Positions 1 to 12,064 of a stretch of 64,000 nucleotides of DNA are shown in pieces (positions within the stretch are counted from its first letter, which is position 1; each line of letters opens with the position of its first letter). A program made the translations under genes and the position numbers. The notes below the pieces were generated by a model, which ran no database searches, was not told the DNA's origin, and saw only the letters and a program-made list of their open reading frames with translations. Origin of the DNA: Rheum nobile (lineage: Eukaryota; Streptophyta; Magnoliopsida; Caryophyllales; Polygonaceae); contig WOAB01000124.1 of NCBI GenBank assembly GCA_027886185.1, positions 4,336,210 through 4,400,209 on the forward strand. Direction: 5' to 3'.

Positions 1-225
1 TGATTCTCTTTCCTAGGGCTTTGTTGTTTGTTTAGGTAGAAGTGTAGTCTCCGAGCAATTTTGTCTTGTTGCTCGGGAGATTCTCTTTTATAGCCCTATC
101 AATTCCGTTTCCAGTTCATCTATGGAAGTTTACCAAGTTTGATCTATCTAAGTTGATTTTATTACGTTAAGTATGCTGGAATGATATTAACGTGATAAAA
201 TACTTGGAATTTGATCGGTAAACAG
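1..225 (+). other. Untranslated leader of the chromovirus
   Basis: AT-rich sequence directly before the gag start. There is no open frame of note and no TGGTATCAGAGC-like primer-binding site, so the LTR boundary is probably further left. Confidence 0.5.
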
Positions 226-1349
226 ATGGTGAACACAAGAAACATTGTTCGTGCTGGTGCTGGGCCAAGCAATGACCCTAGACCAAATGAGAGGAACAAT
301 GCAAACCCTGTGGATGAGCGTGAGTCTTCTTCGAACAATAATCCAAGGGGAAATGGCCAAGCTCAGGCCGACGCTCCAGGGGTATTTGATGCAGTGGCAG
401 TTGCAGCTATTCGGGGAATTGTTATGCAAACATTCGCCGACATTATGCGACCAGTCGCACCCCAGGCACAAGACGTGCCAATTCCCCCAGTGGTTCCTAG
501 AGTTGAGGAACCAAATGTCCACGTACACCGAGAAGAAGTGGTCAGGAATAGAGGTGATTATGGCCGAGCACTAAAGGCCATTAACTCTATGAGACCTGAC
601 AGCTACGATGGAAAATGAGAGCCAGTCAGAGTGGCTCATTGGTTTTCCCACATGGAACAGTTATTTCGCAGTGTTGAGTGTACCAAGGCTGAGAAGGTGC
701 ATACAGCTTCCATTCAGTTGAAGGAAGATGCTAGCGAATGGTGGGAGAACACCGGTCTAGCTAATCACCCTGATTTGAACTGGGAAATGTTCAAGGTTAA
801 AATGACTGATCGTTTCTTTTCCCGAGCCATGAGGGAAGAGAAGCATAAGGAATTTCTCTATCCAAAGACGGATGGATTAAAAGTGACTGAGCTTGCGACC
901 AAGTTCAATCACCTGTTACAGTACGCTGGGCAGGATGTGTCCAATGAGGAGCAGAAAATCTGGTATTTCCACGAGTGGATGAGCCCATATATTAAGCCAT
1001 GAATGTGCGCCACAGATGCTCTACTTTGGAGCAGTACGTGGATGCAGCCTACAAGTTGGAAGTGACTCTGGACGAGTCAACAAAGAAGCGCGATAGCCAA
1101 AGGCAAGCACAGAATCAGCCTCAGGCGAGTGGATTTAAACGTCCCGTGCCACCGTCTAACTTTGTCAAGTCTAGCAAAGCAAAGACGGATATGACTCAAG
1201 GAGGGTCAACACAACAGTCGGGTCAGGGAAAGAGTCCGATCCAGTGCTATAATTGTGGTACAACTGGGCATAAGAGCAGTGTGTGTCAAAAGGAAAGGAG
1301 AGTGTGCTTTGGCTGTGGAAGGGAATGGCATATGCAGAAGTTCTGTTGA
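226..1349 (+). pseudogene. Gag with two CCHC zinc knuckles (broken)
   Basis: Structural capsid/nucleocapsid protein of the chromovirus. The start at 226 gives MVNTRN, a usual beginning for this gag type. The frame is cut by TGA at 616-618 (within a GK-EPVR context), continues in the same frame through the retrotransposon gag domain (AHWF at about 631, ending near 1000), meets another TGA at 1000-1002, and resumes in a different frame from 999. Two knuckles of form C-x2-C-x4-H-x4-C lie at about 1242-1347: CYNCGTTGHKSSVC and CFGCGREWHMQKFC. At least two stops and one frameshift make it a pseudogene. Family assignment is firm. Confidence 0.88.
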
Positions 1350-1559
1350 CAAGGGGAGCAGAAAGAAGCTGATTCCCAACAAGGGTGAGTTAATCAGAGT
1401 AACCGGCCTAGATTCAGACCAATGGAAACTACTACCCCTTCGACGCATGCAAATGCACAGAACAAGGGGAAAGCCCCAGCTACTTCTGGAGGTCGAGGTC
1501 AACGCATTTACGAGATGCGTGAGGCGGATGGACCCAATGCTCCAATTGCTTAAAAGTAC

Positions 1560-2100
1560 TATGTTTGTATATTGTTGACTCGGGTGTTACCCAGTCTTTC
1601 ATTTTGGATAGTTGTGTTAGTAAGTAAGTTTTGTATGCAACAAGGTTGTGAACCTTTCGTTGTAAATCTTCCTAATAATAAATATTTGGTTAGAACCAAG
1701 CGTTTGTCGGAATTTCCGATTACCATTCAGAGTAAGAAGTTCGAAGCAGATTTGATCTGTATAGCCATGACTCCATACGACATTATTCTCGGTATGGATT
1801 GGTTGACGCGTCTTGGGGCGGTCATCAATTTTAGTTCAAGGACTGTGACGGTGTCATCTAGGGACCAATGTATATGCAAGTTTAAGGGTCGGAATGACGC
1901 TGATAACGGCAGGCTTATCAATGCGATGGCTGCGTTTAAGCTACTTCGACAAGGTTGTGTTGGGTACCTTTGCTACCTGGATCCGCCCATGAAAGATGAA
2001 CCTTCAGTTCTTGTTCTTCCAGTTATTTGTGAGTTTCCGGATGTCTTTCGGAAGATATTCCTGGATTACCACCGAAACGTGACGTGGAATTTACTATTGA
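1560..2100 (+). pseudogene. Retroviral-type aspartic protease (broken)
   Basis: The catalytic triad Asp-Ser-Gly is readable at about 1575-1583 in the frame before the main open stretch. A frameshift follows, after which the conserved IILGMDWL motif appears near 1782-1806. That pair (DSG near the start, then LGMDWL) marks the gypsy aspartic protease that processes Gag-Pol. The frame changes inside the domain, so no functional protein is made. Confidence 0.8.
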
Positions 2101-2884
2101 GCTTGAGCCCGGTACCGCGCCGATCTCGAGGGCATCGTATCGGATGGCTCCTGCTGAGATGCAAGAGTTGAAGAAGCAACTCGAGGATCTTCTTGACAAG
2201 GGTTGTATAAGGCCGAGTGCATAGCCTTGGGGTGCTCCGGTTTTGTTTGTCAAGAAGAAAGATGGATCGTTTCGACTTTGTATCGACTATCGAGAGTTGA
2301 ATAAAGTCACGATCAAGAACAAATATCCTTTGCCAATGATTGATGATCTGTTGGATCAACTGCAAGGAGCAAAAGTCTTTTCCAAGATCGATCTGAGATC
2401 TGGTTATCATCAGCCCAGGATTCGTGAGGGAGATATTCCGAGAACCGCGTTCCGGACAAGATATGGTCACTACGAGTTTGTAGTTATGCCATTTGGACTT
2501 ACTAATGCTCCAGCTGATTTCATGGATCTGATGCATCGATGTTTTCACCAGTACTTAGACAAGTTTGTGGTGGTCTTCATCGATGACATTTTGATTTATT
2601 CCCCGAGCGTGGAAGCTTATGAGGAACATCTTCGGATAATTTTGTCAGTCCTTAGACACAGTGAGTTGAACGCGAAGTTGTCTAAGTGTGACTTTTGGAT
2701 CAAAGAAGTGGCTTTCTTGGGCCATGTGATCAATAAGAATAGGGTTATGGTTGATCCCCAGAAGATTGAAGCGGTAGCTAATTGGAAGCGGCCTCAGAAT
2801 GTGAAGGAGGTGCGCAGTTTTCTAGGACTTGCTAGATGTTACAGACGGTTCATGGAGAGATTTCTAAGATCGCTCTACCTATGA
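2100..2884 (+). pseudogene. Reverse transcriptase domain (broken)
   Basis: RNA-dependent DNA polymerase of the element. From 2243 an uninterrupted stretch of 213 residues shows the usual RT blocks: CIDYRELNKVT, SKIDLRSGYHQ, the fingers/palm motif MPFGLTNAP, and the catalytic box FIDDIL (a Y-x-D-D equivalent), followed by LGHVI and the connection segment with FLGLA. A TAG at 2222-2224 interrupts the upstream part and a stop ends the stretch at 2884. The catalytic aspartates survive but the polyprotein frame does not. Confidence 0.92.
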
Positions 2885-3395
2885 CCGGTCTGCTCCTCAA
2901 GGTACAAAAGAAGTTTGTCTGGAATGACAAGTGCGAGGCCAATTTTCAAAAAGTTGAAGCAGTGTCTGACCTCTACACCAGGGTTAGCGCTACCGAAAGG
3001 AAATGATGATTATGCGGTCTATAGTGATGCTTCAAAGAATGGTTTAGGATGTGTGTTGATGCAAAGAGGCAAGGTTATTGCTTACGCGTCAAGACAACTA
3101 AAAATCTACGAAGCAAACTATCCGACGCATGATCTGGATTTAGCAGTCGTAGTGTTTGCACTGAAGATTTGGAGGCACTATCTTTATGGTGTGAGATACC
3201 AAGTCTTCACTGATCATAAGAGTCTCAAGTATGTATTCACTCAGAAGGAGTTGAATATGAGACAACGTTGCTGGTTAGAGCTACTCAAAGACTACGACAT
3301 CGAATTACCGTATCATCCGGGCAAGGCTAACGTAGTAGCCGATGCATTAAGCCGGAGGACACCGCACGAGACTGTAGTAACTTTACTTATTGTTC
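2885..3395 (+). pseudogene. RNase H domain (pol remnant)
   Basis: Removes the RNA strand during reverse transcription. The readable motifs are YSDASKNGLGCVL, AYASRQLK, the FTDHKSLKY box, and VADALSRR at the end, in the gypsy order. The frame is open from about 2915 to 3430 but is separated from RT by a frameshift. Right after the ALSRR motif the sequence jumps to the chromodomain tail, so almost the whole integrase has been deleted. Confidence 0.9.
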
Positions 3396-3399
3396 ATAC

Positions 3400-3806
3400 C
3401 AAGTTGAACCAAAGGTGTGTTCAGGTCTAGTAAGCGTGGGAAGCTTAACCCTCGCTACGTGGGACCATTTGAGATCCTTGATAGGGTGGGATCTCTGGCA
3501 TACCGTTTGTCATTGCCGCCATCGGCACATCCAGTGCACAACGTGTTCCACGTATCCTTGCTAAAGAAATACGTGTCGGATGAGTCTCATGTGCTGAGCT
3601 ATGAGGACATCGAGATTCAGGCAAATGATACCTGCGAGGAGCTACCTGTGCGTATTCTCGAACATCGTGAGAAGCAGTTGCGCAACAAGATCGTACCGTT
3701 GGTACGAATTCCGTGGTCCAAGTCGGAAACAGAAGAAGTTACTTGGGAAACATGGGAAACTGAAGCAGATATGCTCAGACGTTTTCCCGAGTTATTTGCG
3801 ACCTAA
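3400..3806 (+). pseudogene. Integrase C-terminal tail with chromodomain-like end
   Basis: Reads RGKLNPRYVGPFEILDRVG followed by the HNVFHVSLLKK motif, then a chromodomain-like block (ILEHREKQLRNK, VRIPW, VTWETWE) ending FPELF. In chromoviruses this tail follows the integrase core and steers insertion to heterochromatin. Here the HHCC finger and DDE core are missing: the tail begins within about 30 bases of the RNase H end. Stop TAA is at 3804-3806, shortly before the purine tract. Confidence 0.88.
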
Positions 3807-3827
3807 GTTTCGGGGTCGAAACTTCCT

Positions 3828-3839
3828 TTAAGGGGGAGG
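3828..3839 (+). other. Polypurine tract
   Basis: AAGGGGGAGG-type purine run directly before the TG that opens the 3' LTR. It would prime plus-strand DNA synthesis. Confidence 0.8.
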
Positions 3840-4085
3840 TGATATGATACCCCATACTTTTATAAGGGTATTTTGGGATTTTTCCAAACGCCCGTTTTGT
3901 ACGTTGAATTAATTTCAGAGACAGAAAGACATTCTGTAATGTTCTCGATCTCTGTAATAATTTTTCTAAGTGAAATAAAATACATTCGACGTATTTTGGG
4001 ACTTAATACTCGTTCGTGTACGATTATTTTTATCCCGGGCTAAGGCCAAGTTGTTCCAAGCTAAAACGGATGAAAAATGGCCTTG

Positions 4086-4230
4086 GCGGCGACCGCCGTA
4101 AGGCAAGTGGCGACCGCCGCCAACTAGTCGACGTCATCGTCATCATCAATGCAAGTGGGCTAGAAAGCGACGACCGCTGCCAGGCACAAAATGGGCGGCG
4201 ACCCCCTTGCCGACAGCGGCGACCGCCGCC
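4086..4230 (+). repeat. GGCGACCGCC motif cluster 1 (in chromovirus LTR)
   Basis: Several copies of GGCGGCGACCGCCGCC or close variants sit in the LTR before its likely TATA box. Each is a near-palindrome (GGCGG-CGA-CCGCC). The same motif recurs in the unrelated Athila-like element at 47617-54893. Confidence 0.85.
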
Positions 4231-4582
4231 ACTGTTGCAGGCCTAGCATATGTGGTTGCCGGCGATCTGACAACATCGCGATCTTGGCCTTCCACGTGCC
4301 CTTTCTTGTCCCCTGGTATTTGGCTATTTAAAGGGAGTGATTGGGAGCTGAATTGAGCACAAATTCAAGCTCAAATCCCTCATAATTTAATCTCGTCGGA
4401 AAATCAAGCTCTTCGCCGGAGAACTCGCAATCGATCGTCGGAGCTCCTTTTGGTGTTCTTTCCAGTTGCAAAGTGAAGCTTTGGAGGCCCTTAGAAGCTT
4501 AGAATCCAAAGCAAGCCAAAGGAGAAGCAAAACGATCAACGCCGGTGAGAATTCTCTTCTCGCATTTTTCTGTTCTGTTCGT

Positions 4583-4620
4583 AGCGGCGACCGCCGCCAG
4601 GAACAGCGGCGACCGCCGCC
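4583..4620 (+). repeat. GGCGACCGCC motif cluster 2 (in chromovirus LTR)
   Basis: Two tandem copies of GCGGCGACCGCCGCC separated by a short AGGAACA-type spacer, in the likely R/U5 part of the LTR. Confidence 0.85.
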
Positions 4621-6200
4621 CAAAGGCTTTTGGCTTGTTTCGGCCTTGGCTTCTGTGGCTTTCGATCGGGCTTCGTTCCTTTCGATTTCTTTCGTTATTC
4701 TTTAGATTCGTACTTGTTTTGTCGAATCTAACTTAGGGTTTCTTTATGGGTCGATCCAAAGGAATCTGTGTTGCCAGAATTGTCCCTATTTCGAGCCCGG
4801 AAACTCGTCGTCTCTAAGCTCGTCAAAGCTTTCGTCGGATCTAAGGCAAGTGGCGGTTCGCTCTTGCTCATCATTCCATATTTCCATTAATTATCAATTG
4901 GTTAATTGTTAATTAATTTGGGATGATTTACTGTTTTCGTTGGGAACAGTTTTTATAAATGTTATGTGGAAAAGAATATGATATTATAATAGGTTGTATA
5001 TCTGCTAGAACAACGCTATTATATATATATATATATTTATGATGATTGCCTGGAGGGCTTTGATGTGAATTATTATTGTGTGCTTGAACTGTTTAGTTAG
5101 CACGAGTATTCGTAGGAACGTTACTGGGACCCTGGGGTCCAGTCGTTTCTTTATAATCATGGGGGTTAGGAGAACCTAACACCATTTTGGAAGGTCATGA
5201 CTAACCTCTATACTCGGCTATAGAGGTGGTGCACTTAGCCAGTGTCACAAATCTCGGGAGTTGCTCCCAAAGGATCTCTCGTCTCGGGACGAGATGATCA
5301 TAATAAAAGCTTATAACGCGATGCGTGTTTTGGAATTAAATGAGATAAGTGCCGTTGTCGCACATAATTAAATATACCTCAGGCGAGTAGTGCATCTAGG
5401 TAATAGTGCAGCTAGGAAAACTCGTCTTGACTTTGATCAGAGTAAAGTTCTCTTTCCAATCTGGATTCACCCTGGGGCGGTGAGGTTGGTCGTGAACCGA
5501 AACATCAAGTCGTTTTTGAACGCTTGTGTGAAAGTTTGTGTTCCCCAACATTTGTCATGCTTCCGATAAGACTCATTTCGTTGGAGTCTTCTTTTGGGTT
5601 GATTGCTGTGAGACTTGGTCTCCAGAATCTTCTCTTGATCATGTCTTTTCATATATTCCAGTAGAAGTATAGTGGTTGACTATCGTTGTCGGTTTTAATT
5701 CGAGATGATGAGTCTAGCCTAATACGACTACTTCGAACCACTCTGCTTTGTACCCTTGCATAGTCTTTTAATAAAGACTAACCAACCGCAATTGTCCTCT
5801 GCATGGTTGGCTAGTGTCATCCGTTCGATTCGGCACATCAGATAAGTTGCCGATCCGAGAAGGCTAGAATGACTATGAAGGCAAACGGTGTTTTTGACAA
5901 GTTTATCCAGGTTAAGATCCTTGGCGTTTGATCGTTTGATCAAGACTTTTGTGTTATTTATTTAAAAAGACTTCTGCTGTGTTAATTATGTCTTGTAGTA
6001 AGACTACTATGTATTTTGGTTGTATTTGGATTTACAGATGTAATTCCAAGACCTTGTTTTAAATAAATGTTATGATAATTGTATCATAAATGTTGGTTTC
6101 ATGATTTGTATAAACTGGTAAAATCTTGGGTGACATCAGACAGAACGTTTGAGGTCACTCGCGGTAATACCTTTTAAGAGAATATTTGGGGGGTGTTACA

Positions 6201-8180
6201 GTAACAAACTTTCAATTTCATATGATTATACACATTATCAAAAGTAAATTAAATGTAGTACGTATACAAATTTTATAAGTATTTGAATTTGAGATAAATT
6301 TACACCTACATAAATCAGCCACTACTAATTAATTAATTATTCAAATAACGTTTTAATTATCGTTTTCTAGAAATAAGGATATAAATTAAAATCAAAATTT
6401 TAAAACTTTAGATGGGTCCATTACATAATTAGAAAAAACTAAAAAAAATGTTATTTATCTGGCTGATTTGTAATGATTTTATTTATTTATTTTGTTGAAT
6501 TATTTCATATATTTGTTTTAACAAAAAGTTAAAATATCAAAATTATTTTTTATCTTCGTTTGATCTCATATCCCCTTTCGAGACACCAAAACAATTATGG
6601 ATCAACTTTGCTTACATGTTATTTTGCGATTATTCCTATTTTTAGTTTATTTTTTTCCTTAAACTAACTAAATTTATATTATAAAAATCTTCAAAATTTC
6701 ATCAAATAACTCAATTTTTTTGTATGAACAGTACCTTTGATCAAATATAAACATTTTCTTTTATTTGGATATTAATTTTTCACATTTATATTCTATGATA
6801 AAATTGTTATATAAACATTTTAACTTAATATAACAGTCAAATATATTATCCATTGTGAATATATGCATGAAATTTTAAATTGAGCTTACCTTTTATTTTA
6901 TCTTTTTTGAGTAATTAAATTGAAAAATATTTTTTTAATAATAATTGAAATAAATATATTCAAATATTGAGTTCCACATTATTTTTCAATAATTATTTTT
7001 TAATATTCATTATAATAAATACATACGAGATAATATTATGTTTATTAGGTTGATGTCACTTCTTTTCCATATGTATATGAAATATCTAAAACATAATATT
7101 TTATATCATAAAGTAGCTTGCTATGATAAATATTGGTTTCGTAACTAAGTTTACGTATATTATTATTTTCTTAAATATTAAGAAATCATTGTTTTATATT
7201 GTGATTTTTACAAATATCGTTGAGGGTGTAATGACAATTTCGGATCTCCATTGTTTAGCTATATATATCTTCTTGAAAAACATAAATATTATTTTAATAT
7301 AAATTTTTTATTTTTAAATTTAGATTGGCCTTATTCATTAATCATACATATATATATTTTTAATTTTTATAATTTAAAAATCTTCACCTCACTTTATTTT
7401 CACCTGACTTTTATCCATGGTTAACCAAAAACTTGGTTTGAAGGTATAATATAGTAGTTAAGATTTGAAAATTTGATTATGAATTGTTCAAATATCAAAC
7501 TAAAAAAAAACATAAAAAAATAAAGATTTTGTTATAATACTTAATATTCAACATAAAGAGGATCATGTTTACAATTTTGTCAATTTTATTTTTTTTTTAA
7601 AAAATTTCTATTATAATCCAAACATGAGTTATACATATTATGAATATTTTTGGCTTTCTTATTCAAAAGATATAATTACTAATCTAATAGTTTTTTGTCA
7701 ATGAATCACACATTAATTATTTGTTTGAAATTTGTTTAAATTGTTTAAAATACCATCTATTATATATCCAACGTATAAATAGTTTTATAAATTGGGAATT
7801 TATTGAGATTTTTAGATTAATAATCATTATAATACTTCTATATTAAATATTCTTTAAATGAGTCTACATAAATTATTATATATCATAGTATATCCTTTCT
7901 AATGATCCAATAAGATTTTTTTTTTAAAATATTTTGATATAATATTAATTTAATTCGATCATAAACATTTTTTTTGATTTTCTCATATTATATTTACCAG
8001 TATAAAGTATGATTAATAAGAAATGGCTAATTCTGCAATTGACTGTAAATTCAGTTATAATTCCATGGCTCCTTTCTATGGTATCCAGTTTTTATCCTTC
8101 CCTTTTTTCAATTTTTGCCGAAAAGAAAATATCTTAACAAGAATCCGCAGGTGCGAAGTACAAGTTCCGTGCTGAGTCTT
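6201..8180. other. AT-rich intergenic DNA upstream of GLN1
   Basis: Very AT-rich with short homopolymer runs. I see no coding stretch, RNA gene or clear repeat. The last few hundred bases should hold the distal promoter of the glutamine synthetase gene. Confidence 0.7.
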
Positions 8181-8185
8181 TTATG

Positions 8186-8191
8186 TATAAA
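8186..8191 (+). promoter_or_regulatory. Probable TATA box of GLN1
   Basis: TATAAA (in a GTATAAAG context) lies 108 bases before the start codon. A transcription start about 30 bases downstream would give a CT-rich 5' leader of about 80 bases (CTCTTCTCTCTCGCC), typical of a highly expressed plant gene. Confidence 0.6.
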
Positions 8192-8298
8192 GCAGAAAAA
8201 CTCACCTCTTCTCTCTCGCCTCTGTTTCGCCTTCTCGTTGATACGGTGAAGAACAACTAGACGAAGCAGAGAATTCGATTTCTCCCTCCCCAATTAAG

Positions 8299-11200
8299 AT
8301 GTCGCTTCTCTCAGATCTGCTTAATCTTAAACTCTCCGACGACACTGAGAAGGTGATCGCCGAGTATATATGGTCAGTCTTCATCTTTTTCTCCACGTCG
8401 CCGTCTTCTCAATTTAGGTTTCATGTTTCTGATCGCTATATGTTTGTTAATATGTCTAGCTGATGATCTTTAGACAGATTTCTTGCGTTATTTCCCAGTG
8501 CTGTGGTTTTTTTGTCCACTTATCAACGATCGATTTGCGTCTTATGAGATCTGGGTTTTGGTGCTCTTGTTATATGCTGAGTCTTGTGTTCACATGGTTA
8601 CGTACCCTGTTTAGATATATAGACAAAGCTCTGAACCCCTTTTAGATGGTTTGTGAGATGCTAATTTTCGTTACAAGTTTTTTGTGTTTCCTCTGGCTTA
8701 CATCTTTACTTCATCATCCTTGAATCAATATTAGATTAAAAACTGGAAAATGAAAAACTACGAGGATATGCTGCCTTGTTTTGGGTTCTTATTAACTGTT
8801 GCCTTATGTTTCTCTTCAACTGGAAAACGTTGAAAAATTGAACAAATAGTTTATAGAAATGGTTAAGTAGACTTGGATTTTCATTTACTATATAGAGTTG
8901 GTTTCTGCTATGCTGTGATTATCAAAGAATGTGATTGTATTTGTTGGGTGCTTCCTATATATGGAACAGGATTGGCGGATCTGGCATGGACGTCAGAAGC
9001 AAAGCGAGGGTAATGGTTCTCCTTCATGCAACTTTTTTGCGTTTTTCCCCATCACTGATTAATCTTGGTAGACTTATTATGTCTTTTGATACGCAGACAC
9101 TGAGTAGCCCTGTTTCTGACCCCAAAGAGCTCCCCAAGTGGAATTACGATGGCTCCAGCACTAATCAAGCCCCTGGTGATGACAGTGAAGTTATCCTATA
9201 GTATGTTCTTCTTCTATAAGCCGTTGCTTTGTCTATGTATACAGTATAGGTGTGCCATAATTAGCTTTAAGCTCCTTACAATCACTTAACAAGCTCATTC
9301 CAGGATGGAAATTTCAGTTTACTTTTTTTTTCCAGCCATATAGTTTAGTACATAGTTGATTTAGGGGTTCTAGACTAGATGCACTATCTCAAGAAAATGA
9401 GTTGGTAATTAATCACATATCCTTTTTGTCCAGGGATCGTCTAAGAGTGTTGGTTAAGTATCTTCAAAATTCTTTATGTTGTTTGTAGCTTACAAATTAT
9501 TTTCTTTTGTTTTTCTTGGGACTGATTGTTGTCCGTCCGTGTTCTCTAAATAGCCCCCAGGCTATCTTCAGGGACCCGTTCAGGAGGGGCAACAACATCC
9601 TTGTGAGTTCTTCATTCACTTTGTCTCTTTCCTGCATATATTTGACAGCATTTTCATCATCCTTTTTTTCAGAGTTGAATGTCATGATGTTGTGGTTTCT
9701 TTGAATTTTGTATCTTGTAGGTTATGTGCGATGCTTACACACCTCAAGGGGAACCCATCCCAACAAACAAGAGGGCCGGGGCTGCGGAGATCTTCAGTCA
9801 TCCTGATGTTGCTAGTGAAGTACCCTGGTAACTGCAAAAACTTCCTCTTTGAACCTGTCATTATGTTTTCACATATATCAACCTTCCTTTATCTATCTCT
9901 TGACATAACTTCCCTCTGAAACAGGTTTGGAATTGAGCAAGAGTACACCTTACTACAGAGGGATGTTAACTGGCCTCTTGGATGGCCTCTAGGAGGCTAC
10001 CCTGGTCCTCAGGTTATCACCTTGGTTTTCTCTTATTCAATTCCCATCCAGTACTCATCAACCTAAAGCAATGACTTTGTATCAAAAGAAGAAGCAAAAT
10101 GTTTAGGTCTTATTATACAACTCATGAGTGGAAAATAAATGTTTTGATTGAGTGGCTTCTGGTGCTTAGAGATATATAAGGAGTGAATTCATCAAGAAGA
10201 TAAGGTAATAATATACTTGAAATGTTTCTTTCTAAATGGTGAAACAGGGGCCATACTACTGTGGTGTTGGTGCTGACAAAGCTTTTGGAAGGGATATTGT
10301 CGATGCTCACTACAAATCATGCTTATATGCTGGAATTAACATTAGTGGAATAAATGGTGAGGTGATGCCTGGCCAGGTAAATATTTTTATGCCATGCCTT
10401 TTTGACTTAAGATAATTCCATATGCAGTAAGTCTGTATATTTATACAGTGTAACATTTTCCGTCTCTGTTTTAGTGGGAATTCCAAGTTGGTCCTGCTGT
10501 TGGAATCTCTGCTGGAGATGAGGTCTGGGTTGCTCGCTACATTTTGGAGGTATTATTGCCTTTCATTTTCTGCGTGTTACTGGTTGTAGTCAGAAGAATT
10601 CATTCTAAACTAACCATAAAATTACTTTTGCTACAGAGGATCACAGAGATTGCTGGTGTCATTGTCTCTTTTGACCCCAAGCCTATTCCGGTAATAGATT
10701 CATTCTGCGATTCCAGAATATAATAGGGAAACATTCAATCTTATTTTGTCGTCATATCTATTGTCTTCTCATACGATTATTTTCCTTGCTTCTCGGTGAC
10801 AGGGTGATTGGAATGGAGCTGGTGCTCACACAAACTACAGGCAAGTTTTTCTGACTGCAAACTTAGAGGTCTTACAAATGATGGATTTTAATGCTAATTT
10901 GCTCTATTCTGCCTCTTTGATGTTTTTCAGTACAAAGTCCATGAGGGAAGATGGTGGCTACGAGGTCATAAAGTCTGCTATCGAAAAGCTTGGACTCAGG
11001 CACAAGGAGCACATATGTGCTTACGGTGAAGGAAATGAACGCCGTTTGACAGGACGACACGAGACTGCCAGCATCCAAAATTTCCTATGGGTAAGCAGTT
11101 ATCGAATGCAAGTCTAAGAAAGAGCCACCTGGGCATTCAATTCGTGACGGGATAAAGTAGAGTAACTCGACTCGACACAACCAACATGATCAAATGAACT

Positions 11201-11403
11201 CTATTTCACAAAGATGCATTTCTTAACCTCTTTCACATGCCTTCCTGCAGGGTGTTGCAAACAGGGGTGCTTCAGTTCGTGTTGGACGAGAAACCGAGCA
11301 GAACAAGAAAGGCTACTTCGAGGACAGGAGGCCGGCTTCGAACATGGACCCATATGTTGTCACCTCCATGATTGCAGAGACCACCATTCTCTGGAAGCCA
11401 TGA
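8299..11403 (+). CDS. GLN1: Cytosolic glutamine synthetase GS1 (EC 6.3.1.2)
   Basis: Joins glutamate and ammonium with ATP to make glutamine; the GS1 isoform is cytosolic and reassimilates nitrogen for transport. Exons by splice signals and protein continuity: 8299-8372, 8970-9009, 9097-9200, 9554-9602, 9721-9827, 9925-10012, 10248-10376, 10475-10549, 10637-10690, 10803-10840, 10931-11090, 11251-11403. Total 1071 nt, 356 aa, the normal GS1 length. It starts MSLLSDLLNL without a transit peptide and has no C-terminal extension, unlike plastid GS2. The signature WNYDGSSTNQAPG is at residues 53-65 and the ATP-binding region KPIPGDWNGAGAHTN at 237-251; NRGASVRVGR and the end ILWKP are also present. 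All frames join without stops. Intron 10 uses a GC donor. It looks functional and is the only clear intact host gene here. Confidence 0.97.
10841..10930 (+). other. GC-AG intron 10 of GLN1
   Basis: Donor CAG|GCAAGT and acceptor TTTTTCAG. Only this junction keeps the conserved Asn-Tyr-Ser reading across the ATP-binding region. Apart from the GC the donor matches the U1 consensus closely, as is usual for GC-AG introns. Confidence 0.9.
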
Positions 11404-11603
11404 ACACCCAACATTTGGAGGTTCGAATCACGAACTTCCCTTAGAAAGTAGAACTAGATAGTAGTTTATTTATCTCTTTGTACTTCAGTTTAGATGCTGG
11501 TGGTGACTACTCTCATGATAAATACTACTAGGAGCAGCTGATTTTCATCTCTTCTCCCTTCTTTTGTTTCTCAATTTTGGGCGATGACATTGCTTTCAAC
11601 TTG

Positions 11604-11609
11604 AATAAA
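11604..11609 (+). terminator. Polyadenylation signal of GLN1
   Basis: AATAAA about 200 bases after the stop codon, in a T-rich context (CTTGAATAAAATG). It would give a 3' untranslated region of about 220 bases. Confidence 0.6.
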
Positions 11610-11639
11610 ATGTCTGGTGGGTACTCCGGTATATTCCAT

Positions 11640-12012
11640 CGCTGACTTGATGGGTACTTACATTTATTCCATCGTTGAGTGGTTTAGGGTTCGTTATAGT
11701 TTATACACCGTAGAGTTTATTTGAGCTGAACCTGAGGACACGTGAAAGTATCTGATTGATACACAAGCTGCTTATCTCTATTTTGTATGTAACATAAAAA
11801 GTTAGCCTTTTATCACAATAAATGACCTTATTTGAGATACAAAAGAATATCTTGACCCAAATATCAAAATTGGCCGAGAAGACGAATGACCCAATTAGAT
11901 TTAAATTAACATTTTTGACAATAAATTACCTAATTTAGGATATAGAAGATGAAATAATATCTTTGTGCAAATGATAAAATCAGATTTTGCGAAAATATGA
12001 AATATACACATG
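11640..12012. other. Intergenic AT-rich spacer
   Basis: Between the GLN1 3' end and MULE A. No gene or repeat recognised. Confidence 0.6.
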
Positions 12013-12064
12013 AATATTTGAACAAAAAAGCTATATGCACGTGAAAATTTGCCTAAATGTATAC

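Larger units (their letters stand above)
1..6200 (+). mobile_element. Ty3/gypsy chromovirus, degenerate, 5' end outside window
   Basis: Gag, CCHC knuckles, protease, reverse transcriptase, RNase H and a chromodomain-like tail follow one another on the plus strand, then a purine tract and a long 3' LTR. This order (pol before a C-terminal chromodomain) is that of the plant chromoviruses, Tekay/Del type by resemblance. The reading frame is broken many times and the integrase core is absent, so the element cannot move by itself. No 5' LTR or primer-binding site is visible, so both must lie left of base 1 or be lost. The target duplication cannot be checked without the left end. Confidence 0.9.
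3840..6200 (+). repeat. 3' LTR of the chromovirus (about 2.36 kb)
   Basis: Begins TGATATGATACCCC after the purine tract and ends GGGGGGTGTTACA. The edges are TG...CA and the ends are roughly inverted (GTTACACCCCC against TGATACCCC). It contains two clusters of the GGCGACCGCC motif. TATTTAAA at about 4323-4330 is a plausible core promoter. Without the partner LTR the age cannot be estimated. Confidence 0.8.

Noticed and set aside
6201..8040. Solo LTR or MITE in the AT-rich spacer
   Set aside because: No TG...CA-bounded repeat, inverted ends or duplication could be made out.
8935..9201. A single 88-residue protein spanning two GLN1 exons
   Set aside because: The frame reads through intron 2; the splice junctions restore the known GS1 sequence.
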